Shown: positions 1 through 9,014, counted from the first letter of the stretch. The stretch: DNA of 64,000 bases from Streptomyces sp. CB02058 (GCF_001905505.1 NZ_LIPG01000003.1:1426001-1490000), one strand, 5' to 3'. The notes: a model not told the origin generated them from the letters alone. Translations and numbers: made by a program.

Positions 1-494
1 GGATCATCGACATCATGCTCGCGGTGCCGAGCCTCATCGTCTCCCTCGCGATCATCTCCGCGCTGGGACGCGGGACGCTCAACATCGCCGTCGCCATCGG
101 CATCAACAGCACGGCCGGCTTCGCCCGCCTGATGCGCTCCGAGGTGCTCAAGGTGAGCAACGCCAAGTACGTCGAGGCCTCGGTCTTCGCGGGCCACGGT
201 TACGTCCGCCGCCTGTTCAAGCACGTCGTGCCCAACGCGTCCCGGTCGGTCCTGGCCGCGGCGACCATGGACATCGGTACGGCGATCCTGACCGTCGCCG
301 CGCTGAGCTTCCTGGGCCTCGGCGCGCCCCCGCCGACGCCCGAGTGGGGCCTGCTGGTGGCGGAGGGGCGCACATTCATCGGCGTGCAGTGGTGGCTGAG
401 TCTGCTGCCCGGCCTGGTCATCGTGCTGACCGTGCTCGCGGTCTACCGCATCGGCAGGTCGTTCAACCGAGGGAGGACCCGTGTCGTCGCCTGA
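1..494 (+). CDS. ABC transporter permease, oligopeptide/nickel (DppC/OppC) type, 5' truncated
   Basis: Inner-membrane permease subunit of a peptide/nickel-type ABC importer, C-terminal 163 or so residues only; the reading frame is open to the left window edge. Hydrophobic segments (LIVSLAIISAL, AILTVAALSFLGLGAP, WWLSLLPGLVIVLTVLAVY) are visible, and EASVFAGHGYVRRLFKHVVPNA matches the EAA loop that contacts the ATPase. The stop (492-494) lies 14 bases inside the following ATPase gene, so the two are translationally coupled. The substrate cannot be read from this part. Its neighbours, two flavin monooxygenases, suggest import of an organosulfur or organonitrogen compound rather than a peptide (inference). 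Confidence 0.9.
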   Translation, partial: IIDIMLAVPSLIVSLAIISALGRGTLNIAVAIGINSTAGFARLMRSEVLKVSNAKYVEASVFAGHGYVRRLFKHVVPNASRSVLAAATMDIGTAILTVAALSFLGLGAPPPTPEWGLLVAEGRTFIGVQWWLSLLPGLVIVLTVLAVYRIGRSFNRGRTRVVA

Positions 495-2181
495 GCGGCA
501 GAACACACCGTTGTTGCGCCTGCGGGACGTGAGCGCCGAGTTCACCGTCCCCGGCCGCCCCGCGGTCCCCGTGCTCGACGGAGTGAGCCTGGACGTCGCG
601 GCCGGCTCGGTGCGGGCCGTCGTCGGCGAGTCCGGATCGGGCAAGTCCACCCTCGGCCGGGTGATCACCGGCACCCTCGCCGAGAACGGGCGCGTCACCG
701 GGGGCGAGGTCGTCCTGGGCGGCCGGACGCTCACGGGGTTGACCGAGCGGCAGTACAGGGCCGTGCGGGGCAAGGAGATCGGATACATCCCGCAGGACGC
801 GCTCCTGGGCCTCAACCCCCTTCTCCCGGTGGGTGTCCAGGCCGCGGAACCGCTGCGCGCGCACGGCATCGGCTCCCGCGCGGAGCGCCGCGAACGGGTC
901 CTGGAGCTGTTCGCGAAGGTCGGACTGCGCGATCCCGCCCGGCTGTCCGGCCGCTATCCGCACGAACTGTCCGGGGGAATGTGCCAGCGGGTGCTGATCG
1001 CCGCCGCGATGAGCACCCGGCCCCGGCTCCTGATCGCCGACGAGCCGACCACCGCGCTCGACGTCACCGTGCAGAAGACCATTCTCGACCTCCTGTCGGG
1101 CCTGGTGGAGAGCGAGGACCTCGGAATCCTGCTCATCACCCATGACCTGGGGGTCGCCGCGGAACGGGCCGACGACATCGCGGTGGTGAAGGACGGACGG
1201 ATCGTACGCAGCGGGCGGACCGGTGAGGTCGTCGCCGACCCGGGCGATCCGTACACGGAAGAGCTGCTGCGCTCCTCCTCCCTCGGGTTCTCGGGGAGAC
1301 GGGCCGCGACCGCCCGGCTGGAGTACTTCCGGACCGTGCCGACGGACTCCCCGGTGGTCGTCGAGGCCCGGGAGGTCTCCAAGTCCTTCGCCTCGCACCG
1401 GGGTGCGGACACCGTCACCGCGGTGGCCGATGCCTCGTTCCAGGTGCGCGGGGGGACCACGCTGGGGATCGTCGGCGAGTCCGGGTCGGGCAAGACCACC
1501 CTCGTACGCATCCTCGCCGGGCTGACCGCGCCGGACGCGGGTTCGGTCGAGATCGACGGTGAACCGGTCGTCCACCACCGCCGGGGCGCCGGGCAGGCCG
1601 GTCTCTACCGCAAGGTGCAGATGGTCTACCAGGACCCCTTCGCCTCGCTGAACCCGCGCTCGACGGTGCGCGCGATCCTCGACGAACCGCTGCGGGGCCA
1701 CGGTTACGGACCGGCGCGCGAGCGTGCCGCCAGGATCAGCGAACTGCTGGAGCTGACCGGCCTGGACGCCGCGCTCGCCGACCGGTACACCGCCGAGCTC
1801 TCGGGCGGCCAGCGGCAGCGGGTGGCCATCGCCCGCGCGCTGGCACCGAAGCCGGACGTCGTCGTCCTGGACGAACCGGTCTCCGCCCTCGACGTGACCG
1901 TGCAGCGCCAGATCCTGGCCCTGCTCGACTCGCTCCAGCGCGAGCTGGGACTGACCTATGTGTTCATCTCGCACGACCTGGGCGTCATCGCGGAGGTGTC
2001 CGACGAGATCGTCGTCCTGCACCACGGACACATAGTCGAGCGGGGGCCGGCCCTGGGCGTACTGACGGACCCGCGGACCGCCTATGTCAAGGAACTGCTG
2101 AGCTCGATCCCCGGTGCGGCCGAGTCCGACCCGGCCGTCCTCGTCGGGCCCGGCGGGTCCGCGGAAGAAAGGAACACATGA
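481..2181 (+). CDS. ABC transporter ATP-binding protein, fused DppD-DppF type (two nucleotide-binding domains)
   Basis: 566-residue cytoplasmic ATPase powering the permease upstream. Two full ABC cassettes are fused: the first has Walker A GESGSGKST near residue 50 and signature LSGGMCQRV; the second has Walker A GESGSGKTT near 335 and signature LSGGQRQRV, each followed by a Walker B (LLIADEP, VVVLDEP) and an H-loop (ITHDLG, ISHDLG). The DppD/DppF pair is usually two genes; the fusion is common in actinobacteria. GTG start at 481 overlaps the permease gene; the stop forms an ATGA overlap with the monooxygenase gene. No separate solute-binding protein is in the window; it probably lies to the left. 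Confidence 0.93.
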   Translation: MSSPERQNTPLLRLRDVSAEFTVPGRPAVPVLDGVSLDVAAGSVRAVVGESGSGKSTLGRVITGTLAENGRVTGGEVVLGGRTLTGLTERQYRAVRGKEIGYIPQDALLGLNPLLPVGVQAAEPLRAHGIGSRAERRERVLELFAKVGLRDPARLSGRYPHELSGGMCQRVLIAAAMSTRPRLLIADEPTTALDVTVQKTILDLLSGLVESEDLGILLITHDLGVAAERADDIAVVKDGRIVRSGRTGEVVADPGDPYTEELLRSSSLGFSGRRAATARLEYFRTVPTDSPVVVEAREVSKSFASHRGADTVTAVADASFQVRGGTTLGIVGESGSGKTTLVRILAGLTAPDAGSVEIDGEPVVHHRRGAGQAGLYRKVQMVYQDPFASLNPRSTVRAILDEPLRGHGYGPARERAARISELLELTGLDAALADRYTAELSGGQRQRVAIARALAPKPDVVVLDEPVSALDVTVQRQILALLDSLQRELGLTYVFISHDLGVIAEVSDEIVVLHHGHIVERGPALGVLTDPRTAYVKELLSSIPGAAESDPAVLVGPGGSAEERNT

Positions 2182-3641
2182 TGCCCGAGCGACAGCTCCA
2201 TCTGGGATACATGCACTGGCTCAACGGCACGCACTGGGGCGGCTGGCGCCATCCGGACGCGCCCACGGCCGGGGCCTTCGAGCTGGAGTACGCGACCAAG
2301 GCACTGAAGATCGTCGAGGACGCGAAGTTCGACTTCTTCTTCCTCGGTGACACGCTCCCCGGCGACATCGTGGGGGAGCAGTGGATCACCACCCACAACA
2401 CCGGACGTCTCGAACCCTTCACGCTGGGCTCCCAGCTCGCCCTCAACTCCTCGAAGATCGGGCTCGTCGTCACGGCGCACCCGACGTTCTACGAGCCGTA
2501 CATCCTGGCGAGACTGACCGCCTCCCTCGACCACCTCAGCGGCGGACGACTGGCGTGGAACGTCGTGCTGGGCGCCTCCGACCTGGCCGCCCGGAACTTC
2601 AGCCTCCCCGACCTGGGCGGGGCCGACCGCTACGAGCGCGCCGACGAGTTCATCCACGTCGTGCGACGGCTGTGGGACAGCATCGAGGACGGCGCCTACC
2701 TCCAGGACAAGAAGGCCGGGCGCTACATCGACGAGACCAAGGTGCACCGGCTCGACTGGCAGGGCAGGCACTTCCAGGTCGCCGGCACACTGCCGCTGGA
2801 GCGGCCTCCGCAGGGCCACGTGCCCCTGCTGTACGCCGGGGCCTCAGAGCTCTCCCGTGAGCTGACCGCGAAGTGGGCCGACGTGAACTTCACGGGTCCC
2901 GCGACGCCGGAGGAGTCGATCGCGTTCAACACCGATGTACGCCGGCGTGCCGAGCGCCTGCGCGGACGGGTGGACCCGATCTTCTTCCTGCCGGGCATCA
3001 CGCCCCTCGTGGCGGACACCCGGGCGGAAGCGGTCGAGCTGTACGAGGAGTTGAACGACCTGCTGCCGTTCGACGACGACGTCATCGAGGGCGACCAGGA
3101 GGAGTCCTACTGGTCAGGGCCGGAATGGGCCCGGATCAGCGGCTCCCGGTTCCCGCTGCCGAAGGGTGTCCGCAGCGTCCGGGCACTCTCGGAGAGGGCC
3201 GGGGCCGATCTGCGGCCGCTGGGCATCGAGGGCACCGTCAAGCCGGACGTCGCCGACCGGTTCAACGACTACGGCCGCACCCTGCTGACGGCACTGGCAC
3301 AGCGCACGGGCCGCACCGTGGACAACGGCGGTGTGCGGGTCAAGGACGTGCTGGGCGCGTCGATCGCGGGGAACTTCCCACTGGTGATCGGTACGGCCGC
3401 GGAGGTCGCCGACACCCTGATCGACTGGTTCGACCGCGGTGCCGCCGAAGGGTTCAACGTGAGCGTGCCCTACCTGTGGGAGCCGCTGGAGCGCTTCGCG
3501 AACGAGGTGGTCCCCATCCTCCAGGAACGCGGTGTGTACCGCTCCGAGTACACGACGGACACCTTCCGCGGCCACTTCGGCCTCGGCATACCCGCCAACA
3601 GCTTCGCCACGACGACCGGCCCGGAGGAACGATCCGCATGA
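2178..3641 (+). CDS. LLM class flavin-dependent monooxygenase, NtaA/SnaA/DszA family
   Basis: 487 residues, FMNH2-dependent monooxygenase of the bacterial luciferase-like superfamily, the size expected for the NtaA/SnaA/SoxA(DszA) branch. Diagnostic stretches are the N-terminal GTHWGGWRHPDAP, FDFFFLGDTLPGD, SGGRLAWNVV and RYERADEFI. Family members oxygenate small organonitrogen or organosulfur substrates (nitrilotriacetate, pristinamycin IIB, dibenzothiophene sulfone) using reduced flavin from a separate reductase; none is seen nearby. Start ATG at 2178 overlaps the upstream stop (ATGA); a second ATG follows directly at 2181. It is followed by a paralogue with the same overlap, so the two may act in sequence or as partners (inference). 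Confidence 0.92.
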   Translation: MMPERQLHLGYMHWLNGTHWGGWRHPDAPTAGAFELEYATKALKIVEDAKFDFFFLGDTLPGDIVGEQWITTHNTGRLEPFTLGSQLALNSSKIGLVVTAHPTFYEPYILARLTASLDHLSGGRLAWNVVLGASDLAARNFSLPDLGGADRYERADEFIHVVRRLWDSIEDGAYLQDKKAGRYIDETKVHRLDWQGRHFQVAGTLPLERPPQGHVPLLYAGASELSRELTAKWADVNFTGPATPEESIAFNTDVRRRAERLRGRVDPIFFLPGITPLVADTRAEAVELYEELNDLLPFDDDVIEGDQEESYWSGPEWARISGSRFPLPKGVRSVRALSERAGADLRPLGIEGTVKPDVADRFNDYGRTLLTALAQRTGRTVDNGGVRVKDVLGASIAGNFPLVIGTAAEVADTLIDWFDRGAAEGFNVSVPYLWEPLERFANEVVPILQERGVYRSEYTTDTFRGHFGLGIPANSFATTTGPEERSA

Positions 3642-5005
3642 GCACTCGCCGCACACTCCGCCTGGGCCTGGCCGCCTACGGCACCGGCTGGGACCTGGAC
3701 GCCTGGCGGCTTCCGGAGGCCACCAACGCCGGACTGCGCGACCCCAGCGTCATCCTCGACATCGCCCGGACCGCCGAACGGGGCAAACTGGACTACGTCT
3801 TCGCGGGCAGCGCGCTCGGCAGCGAGCCCGACCGCCTCAACCGGATCCACCGGTGGGACAACTTCGTCTACGCCGGACACGCCGCGGCGATCACGAAGAA
3901 CCTCGGGTTCGTGATGTCGGTCAACTCCTCCTTCGAGCACCCCTACTCCGTCGCTCGTCAGCTGGCCACGCTCGACAACTTCAACCAGGGCCGCACCGCG
4001 CTGAACGTTGTCTTCGGGATCGACCGCGACGGTGACCCGGTCGGCAACTTCGGCAGGAACCCGGTGCCGACCGAGGAGACGAAGTACGCGCGCGCCCGGG
4101 AGTTCACCGACGTCGTGAACCGGCTGCTGTACGACAGCTGGGACCACGACTTCCTGCTCGACGACAAGCCGGGCGGCACGCTCGTGCGACCGGGCTCCTG
4201 GCACCAGATCGACTTCAGCGGGGAGCACTTCGACGTCCGTGGCCCGCTGAACGTTCCGCCGCCGGTGCAGTCCCACATCCCGATCGTCCAGGTGGGCCTC
4301 TCCGAGGAGTCACTGCGGTACGGCGCCGACCTCGCGCAGCTGCGCTTCTCCCCGTACTTCGGCATCAGCCGGGGCAAGGAGGAGTACCGCAGGCTCAAGG
4401 AACGCGTGGCGGCCAACGGACGCGACCCGGAGAAGTTCAAGATCATCCCGGGCATCACCTTCTATCCGGGCGGCACCGCCAGGGAAGCGCGCGCGAAGTT
4501 CAACGAGATCAACGCCCTGCAGCTGACGGAGGCGCTGCCCGCCGCCTTCTCCCAGGCTCTCGGCATCGACCTGTCCGGGGTCCGCGACAGCGAGCGCGTC
4601 CTCTCCGTCGTCGACATCGACAAGCTCCCCGACGACGCGCTCTCACCACTGCTCAGCGACCGTGTGCGCGACACCAAGGACGACCGGGAACTGCTGCGCC
4701 AGATCCTCGGCACCCAGATCGGCGAGGACGCCACCCTGCGCGAGCTCTACCACTACGTCCAGCGCGCCCGGCACGCCCAGCAGCCCGCCGTGGTCGGCGA
4801 TGCGAAGGCCATCGCCGACTGGCTGGAGGAGAACCTGGAGGAGGAGGTGCTCGACGGCGTCCAGCTCTTCCCCCCGTACCACCGCGGACCGGCCGACCTC
4901 TTCGTCGACCTCGTCGTCCCCGAACTCCAGCGCCGCGGGATCTTCCGGACCGAGTACGAGGCCCCGACGCTCCAGGGCCTGCTGGACACCGACGACACCT
5001 ACTGA
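3638..5005 (+). CDS. LLM class flavin-dependent monooxygenase, second NtaA/SnaA/DszA-type paralogue
   Basis: 455 residues. Same family as the preceding gene (RTLRLGLAAYGTGWDLDAWRLP, LDYVFAGSALGSEPD, NQGRTALNVVFG, YARAREFTDVV) but clearly diverged, so tandem paralogues rather than a recent duplication. Translation from ATG 3638 overlaps the previous stop (ATGA); the open frame extends far upstream in this phase but codon use and homology begin here. The aldo/keto reductase 8 bases downstream probably belongs to the same transcript. Reaction and substrate are not fixed by sequence; a C-S or C-N cleaving oxygenation is the family expectation. Confidence 0.9.
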   Translation: MSTRRTLRLGLAAYGTGWDLDAWRLPEATNAGLRDPSVILDIARTAERGKLDYVFAGSALGSEPDRLNRIHRWDNFVYAGHAAAITKNLGFVMSVNSSFEHPYSVARQLATLDNFNQGRTALNVVFGIDRDGDPVGNFGRNPVPTEETKYARAREFTDVVNRLLYDSWDHDFLLDDKPGGTLVRPGSWHQIDFSGEHFDVRGPLNVPPPVQSHIPIVQVGLSEESLRYGADLAQLRFSPYFGISRGKEEYRRLKERVAANGRDPEKFKIIPGITFYPGGTAREARAKFNEINALQLTEALPAAFSQALGIDLSGVRDSERVLSVVDIDKLPDDALSPLLSDRVRDTKDDRELLRQILGTQIGEDATLRELYHYVQRARHAQQPAVVGDAKAIADWLEENLEEEVLDGVQLFPPYHRGPADLFVDLVVPELQRRGIFRTEYEAPTLQGLLDTDDTY

Positions 5006-5013
5006 GGAATACC

Positions 5014-6027
5014 GTGCCCCCTGCGACACAACTCCCCGAAGGACACCGGAGGCTCGGCTCGTCCGGCCTGGTCCTGTCGGAGATCGGCATCGGCGCCAGC
5101 ACCTTCGGCCGGTCGGGCATGCGCGCGGCCGGCCAGGAGGCGGTCACCGCGATCGTCGACCGCGCGCTCGAACTCGGCGTCACGTACTTCGACCTCGCCG
5201 AGGGCTACGGCGACCGGCCCGGACAGAGCGAGGAACTGTTCGCCGCCGCACTCGGCACACGCCGTGAACAGGTCGTCATCGGCACCAAGTTCGGCCTGAA
5301 CCTGAGCCGGGAGCGCGGCGCCGCCTACAGCCGGCCCGGATCCCGCACGTACATCCTCGCCGCGGTGGAGGAGTCGCTGCGCCGGCTGCGTACCGACTAC
5401 ATCGACCTCTACCAGATCCACTTTCCGGACCCCTTCACCCCGGTCGAGGAAACCCTGTCGGCGCTCGACATTCTCGTGAAATCCGGGAAAGTGCGCTACG
5501 TCGGCGCATCCAATTTCAAGGCCTGGCAGATTACCGACGCACACCACACGGCCCGCGCCCAGGGACTCACGCCATTCGTGTCGTCGACCGACGAATACAG
5601 TCTTCTGTGGCGCAAGCCGGAGGAGGAACTGATTCCGGCACTCGCCCACCACGGTCTCGGGTTCATCCCGTACTTCCCTCTGCAGAACGGACTGCTCACC
5701 GGAAAGTATTCGGCGGACCGTGCCCCTGAAAACGCCAAGATAACCAATCTGAAACGCTATCTGCTGCATTCGGCGCCCTGGGAGGCCCTGGCGAAGTTCG
5801 AGCGGTTCGCACGGGACCGGGACATCACCCCGAGTGCGGCGGCGCTCGGCTGGCTGCTCGCCCAGCCGACGGTCACCAGCGTGATCGCCGGGGTCACCGT
5901 GCCGGAGCAGCTCGACGAGAACGTCCGGGCCTCCCGGTGGATCCCGTCGGCCGGTGAAGAGGCCGAACTGCGGGGCCTGTTCACCGGCGACCTCTCGGGC
6001 GGCCCCGGTGTGGTCGACCGGGGGTGA
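5014..6027 (+). CDS. Aldo/keto reductase
   Basis: 337-residue NADPH-dependent TIM-barrel oxidoreductase. The AKR tetrad is visible: Asp and Tyr in FDLAEGYG, Lys in IGTKFG and His in YQIHFPD; the C-terminal SVIAGVTVPEQLDENV is the cofactor-binding end. GTG start 8 bases after the monooxygenase stop makes it the last gene of the 1-6027 operon, where it could reduce an aldehyde or ketone released by the oxygenases (inference). Its middle third (about 5460-5770) uses noticeably more A/T-ending codons than its surroundings. Transcription ends at the hairpin at 6040-6079. Confidence 0.9.
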   Translation: MPPATQLPEGHRRLGSSGLVLSEIGIGASTFGRSGMRAAGQEAVTAIVDRALELGVTYFDLAEGYGDRPGQSEELFAAALGTRREQVVIGTKFGLNLSRERGAAYSRPGSRTYILAAVEESLRRLRTDYIDLYQIHFPDPFTPVEETLSALDILVKSGKVRYVGASNFKAWQITDAHHTARAQGLTPFVSSTDEYSLLWRKPEEELIPALAHHGLGFIPYFPLQNGLLTGKYSADRAPENAKITNLKRYLLHSAPWEALAKFERFARDRDITPSAAALGWLLAQPTVTSVIAGVTVPEQLDENVRASRWIPSAGEEAELRGLFTGDLSGGPGVVDRG

Positions 6028-6039
6028 GACGCCGGGCGT

Positions 6040-6079
6040 GCCGGGGGCCGGGGGTACTGCCTTCCCCCCGGCCCCCGGC
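6040..6079. terminator. Bidirectional intrinsic-type terminator between convergent genes
   Basis: Perfect 15-bp inverted repeat (6040-6054 with 6065-6079) and a 10-base loop, between the stop codons of the aldo/keto reductase and the sulfurtransferase. As is usual in Streptomyces there is no long T run. Confidence 0.75.
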
Positions 6080-6080
6080 G

Positions 6081-6947
6081 TCACCGCGCCGTGGCCGGAT
6101 GCGCGCCCGGCTGGTTTCCGGTCACCGCCGGCCGCGCGGGGTCGGTGATCCATGCCGACCAGGAGCCGGGGTAGAGAGCCGCCTCGACGCCCAGGGAGGC
6201 GAGGGCCAGCACGGTCGTCGTCGCCGACACCCCGCCGCCGCAGTACACACCGATCGTGAGTCCGTCCAGGTGGGGGGCGTAAAGAGCCCTCAACTCCGTG
6301 GCATCGCGCAGTGCCCCGGCGGAGAAGTTGTCCGACCCGGGAACGCTGTGCGCGCCCGGGATGTGGCCGGTCCCCGTCCGCTGCGGATCACCGGCGTACG
6401 CCTGCGGGCCACGCGCGTCGATCAGGTGGCCCGAGGCCGCCAGCCGTCCGGCGTCCTCGGCGGTCAGGACCGGAAGCGAGCCGGGCCGCACCACGGCCGT
6501 CCCCGCGGCGGGCGTGGGAACGTCGGCGTCGAGCGGCCCGCCGAGCGCCTGCCAGGCCGCGAAGCCGCCGTCCAGACAGCGCACGTCCGCCACACCGGCC
6601 CAGCGCAGGACCCACCACGCGCGAGTGGCCACGGCGGGGTTCTGCCGGGTGTGGACGACGACGGTGCTGTCGTCGTCCACACCCCAGGCGCGCAGCCGGT
6701 CCTGGAGGTCACTCACCTCGGGGAGCGGCCCGTTGCCGGTGGTTCCGGTGGGCCGTCCGACGAGATCCTTTTCGAACGCCACGTAATGAGCACCGGGTAT
6801 GTGTCCTTCCGCGTAGGAAAGCCGGGGACCATGGCCTTCCCCCGTCTCTCTTCCCACCTCCAGGACAATGACCGGCACATCTTCGCGAAGTGCGGAATCG
6901 AGCTCGCGCGCTGAAATTACGACGTTCCCGGCAGAAGCTGGGCACAT
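6081..6947 (-). CDS. Sulfurtransferase, two-domain rhodanese (thiosulfate/3-mercaptopyruvate type)
   Basis: 288 residues from the chosen start. Two tandem rhodanese domains: a catalytically inactive N-terminal half (VVVHTRQNPAVATRAWW in place of an active Cys loop) and a C-terminal half with active loop YCGGGVSAT, Cys about residue 236. Transfers sulfane sulfur from thiosulfate or mercaptopyruvate to a thiophilic acceptor. The ATG at 6947 is preceded at good spacing by a GGGAAGGGGAAG ribosome site, whereas the upstream in-frame ATG at 6986 has none. It sits between two oxidoreductase genes and supports a sulfur-scavenging theme for this end of the window. Confidence 0.88.
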   Translation of the reverse strand: MCPASAGNVVISARELDSALREDVPVIVLEVGRETGEGHGPRLSYAEGHIPGAHYVAFEKDLVGRPTGTTGNGPLPEVSDLQDRLRAWGVDDDSTVVVHTRQNPAVATRAWWVLRWAGVADVRCLDGGFAAWQALGGPLDADVPTPAAGTAVVRPGSLPVLTAEDAGRLAASGHLIDARGPQAYAGDPQRTGTGHIPGAHSVPGSDNFSAGALRDATELRALYAPHLDGLTIGVYCGGGVSATTTVLALASLGVEAALYPGSWSAWITDPARPAVTGNQPGAHPATAR

Positions 6948-7079
6948 TATTCTTCCCCTTCCCTGGAGCACCTCATGAAGATACATCGCGGAAGTCGCGC
7001 GGCTACATAACTTTTATTACACCCAGACGAATTCGCTCGACCTCGCTCCCTCGCTCACGACCAGGAATGGAAAAGCCAT
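6948..7079. promoter_or_regulatory. Divergent promoter region, sulfurtransferase / aldo-keto reductase
   Basis: A 132-base, relatively AT-rich intergenic stretch separates the divergent starts at 6947 and 7080. The segment near 7005-7025 (ACATAACTTTTATTAC) is the likely -10 region of one or both promoters. No clear palindromic operator was found. Confidence 0.45.
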
Positions 7080-8120
7080 ATGTCAGCCATTGCCACACCG
7101 GAAGGAACGTACCGGGCAGCAGCCGACCGGTACGACACCACACTGGCCTATCGTCGTGCCGGGACGTCCGGACTCGTCCTGCCCGCCTTCTCCTTCGGCC
7201 TGTGGCAGAAGTTCGGCACCGACTACCCCTACGAGACGCAGCGCGACATCGTGCTGCACGCCTTCGACCTGGGGATCACGCACTTCGACAACGCCAACCG
7301 CTACGGGCCGCCGCACCGCGCCGCCGAGAAGTTCTTCGGCCAGGTCCTGCGCAGGGATCTCGCCCCCCACCGGGACGAACTGATCCTGTCGACCAAGGCC
7401 GGCAACCCGATCGGCCCCGGCCCCTACCAGCGCGGCGGCTCCCGCAAGTCACTGCTGACCTCGCTCGACCACAGCCTGCGTGACCTCGAGACCGACTACG
7501 TCGACATCTTCTACAGCCACAGCCCCGATCCCTCCACCCCGCTGGAGGAGACGGTCGGTGCGCTGGCGAGCGCGGTCACCTCGGGGAAGGCGCTGTACGC
7601 GGGGATCTCCAACTACCCCGTCGAACGCGCCCACGAGGCCGCCGTCCTGTTGCGCGAGGCGGGGGTGCCCCTGCTCGTCCACCAGCCGCGCTACTCCCTC
7701 TTCGACCGGCGCCCGGAACACGACGGGCTGATCGAGCTGGCGGACCAGGACGGCTTCGGCCTCGTCGTCTACAGCCCTCTGGCCCAGGGCCTGCTCACCG
7801 ACAAGTACCTCACCGGTACCGTCCCCGAGACCGCGCGGGCCCGCAACAGCGCCTTCCTGTCGCCGGACGTCATCGACGACACCTACCGGGAGCGGGCGAC
7901 GGCGCTCGACGAACTGGCCAGGGAGCGCGGCCAGTCACTGGCCCAGCTCGCCCTGCAGTGGGTCCTGCGGCTGCCACAGGTCACCAGTGCCCTGATCGGA
8001 GCGAGCTCGACCTGGCAACTGGACCACAACCTGCGGGCACTGGACTTCCCGCCGCTCACGGAGACGGAACTCGCGCTGATGGACACGTACGGAGTCCACG
8101 GAACCGCGCTGCGGATCTGA
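7080..8120 (+). CDS. Aldo/keto reductase, YghZ-like
   Basis: 346 residues. Tetrad residues lie in HFDNANRYGPP (Asp, Tyr), LSTKAG (Lys) and FYSHSPDP (His); TSALIGASSTWQLDHNL is the NADP-binding C-terminal end. The GPPHRAAEKFFG insertion after the tyrosine resembles the YghZ/L-glyceraldehyde-3-phosphate reductase subgroup (family knowledge; substrate here unknown). ATG at 7080 has only a weak ribosome site (GGAATGGAAAAG). Divergent from the sulfurtransferase and only distantly similar to the aldo/keto reductase at 5014. Confidence 0.87.
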   Translation: MSAIATPEGTYRAAADRYDTTLAYRRAGTSGLVLPAFSFGLWQKFGTDYPYETQRDIVLHAFDLGITHFDNANRYGPPHRAAEKFFGQVLRRDLAPHRDELILSTKAGNPIGPGPYQRGGSRKSLLTSLDHSLRDLETDYVDIFYSHSPDPSTPLEETVGALASAVTSGKALYAGISNYPVERAHEAAVLLREAGVPLLVHQPRYSLFDRRPEHDGLIELADQDGFGLVVYSPLAQGLLTDKYLTGTVPETARARNSAFLSPDVIDDTYRERATALDELARERGQSLAQLALQWVLRLPQVTSALIGASSTWQLDHNLRALDFPPLTETELALMDTYGVHGTALRI

Positions 8121-8179
8121 GTGCTCAGGACCCGGCAGCCCCGGTCGAAACGCCCTGAAGGCCAGGGGCGTTGGGGCCC

Positions 8180-8221
8180 CTACGGGCCCGGCCTGGCCCG
8201 CAGACTACGGGCCCGGCCTGG
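8180..8221. repeat. 17-bp direct repeat upstream of an unknown gene
   Basis: CTACGGGCCCGGCCTGG occurs at 8180-8196 and again at 8205-8221, a 25-base period, about 80-120 bases before the start at 8303. Each copy contains the palindrome CGGGCCCG. It could be a regulator binding pair or simply a local duplication. Confidence 0.6.
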
Positions 8222-8302
8222 GAGCACGCGTAAAAAACACCTCGTAGGCATCGCCGGCGCATAACCTGATCGGTTCTGTTCACACACGCTAGGAGTACGG
8301 AC

Positions 8303-8908
8303 ATGAGTGGGGCCGACGGACCGTGGCGGCCGACCGAGCATGGCGCGAACATCGGCCACTCGTCGGCCTGGATGGCGCACCGGAAGGTGGCGCTCGACGT
8401 GCACAGGATGCTCCACGAGGACGACCCGGAGCGCGCGATCCTCGACGCGCCGTACACGGTCATGGCGCTCAGGCAGGTTCTTCGCGGGGTCGAGATGACC
8501 CGGCGGCATCTCAGGTCCGACGCGGCACGGGCGCTGCTGGACGACGGACTCGCCGCGTTCGACCTGGCTGTGCCGGGCGGAAAGGAGGCGCGGGACGTCA
8601 TCGAGCACTTCGACGAGTACGCCATGGGCGTCGGCAGGCTGCAGCAGCCTGATGTGCGTACTCCCAGGGCCCGGCGGCCGGATGACGCGTTGTCCGAGAA
8701 GTACAACCACCGGCTGGAGTGGGACCGGAGCGGCGACGAGCCCCGCCCGGCGTACATCGTGGGCCCGTACAGGATCGACCTCGTGGCCGCGGAGGACGCC
8801 GCGTTCCGGTTGCACTGCGACGCGTACGAGGCACTGCTCCTCGACGAGGGCAATCCGGTCCCACGGGGCTGGACCTACCGACTTCAGCGCGGCGCACGGC
8901 ACGGCTGA
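8303..8908 (+). CDS. Hypothetical protein, 201 residues
   Basis: Not recognised. ATG at 8303 has a strong ribosome site (AGGAG at 8291-8295). The product is soluble, helix-rich in the N-terminal half (WMAHRKVALDVHRMLHEDDPERA, VMALRQVLRGVEMTRRHL) with a more beta-like C-terminal half (PAYIVGPYRIDLVAAEDAAFRLHCDAYEALL). No signal peptide, membrane segment or catalytic motif is visible. Monocistronic, with a 17-bp direct repeat upstream and a strong terminator downstream. Confidence 0.75.
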   Translation: MSGADGPWRPTEHGANIGHSSAWMAHRKVALDVHRMLHEDDPERAILDAPYTVMALRQVLRGVEMTRRHLRSDAARALLDDGLAAFDLAVPGGKEARDVIEHFDEYAMGVGRLQQPDVRTPRARRPDDALSEKYNHRLEWDRSGDEPRPAYIVGPYRIDLVAAEDAAFRLHCDAYEALLLDEGNPVPRGWTYRLQRGARHG

Positions 8909-8952
8909 CCGTACGGCCGGGCCGATGCGAAGTTCCGCGATGCTGCCGCCGC

Positions 8953-8996
8953 CCGGGGGCTGTACCGGACCGGGAGCGGTCCGGTACAGCCCCCGG
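8953..8996. terminator. Bidirectional terminator, perfect 20-bp stem
   Basis: Arms 8953-8972 and 8977-8996 are perfectly complementary with a 4-base loop. It lies between convergent stops (8908 and 9015) and serves both genes. Confidence 0.85.
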
Positions 8997-9014
8997 AGGT
9001 GTCGTGGGACCGGC

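Noticed and set aside
2873..3637. Upstream extension of the second monooxygenase to 710 residues
   Set aside because: The extra part is an out-of-frame reading of the first monooxygenase; the family N-terminus begins at 3638.
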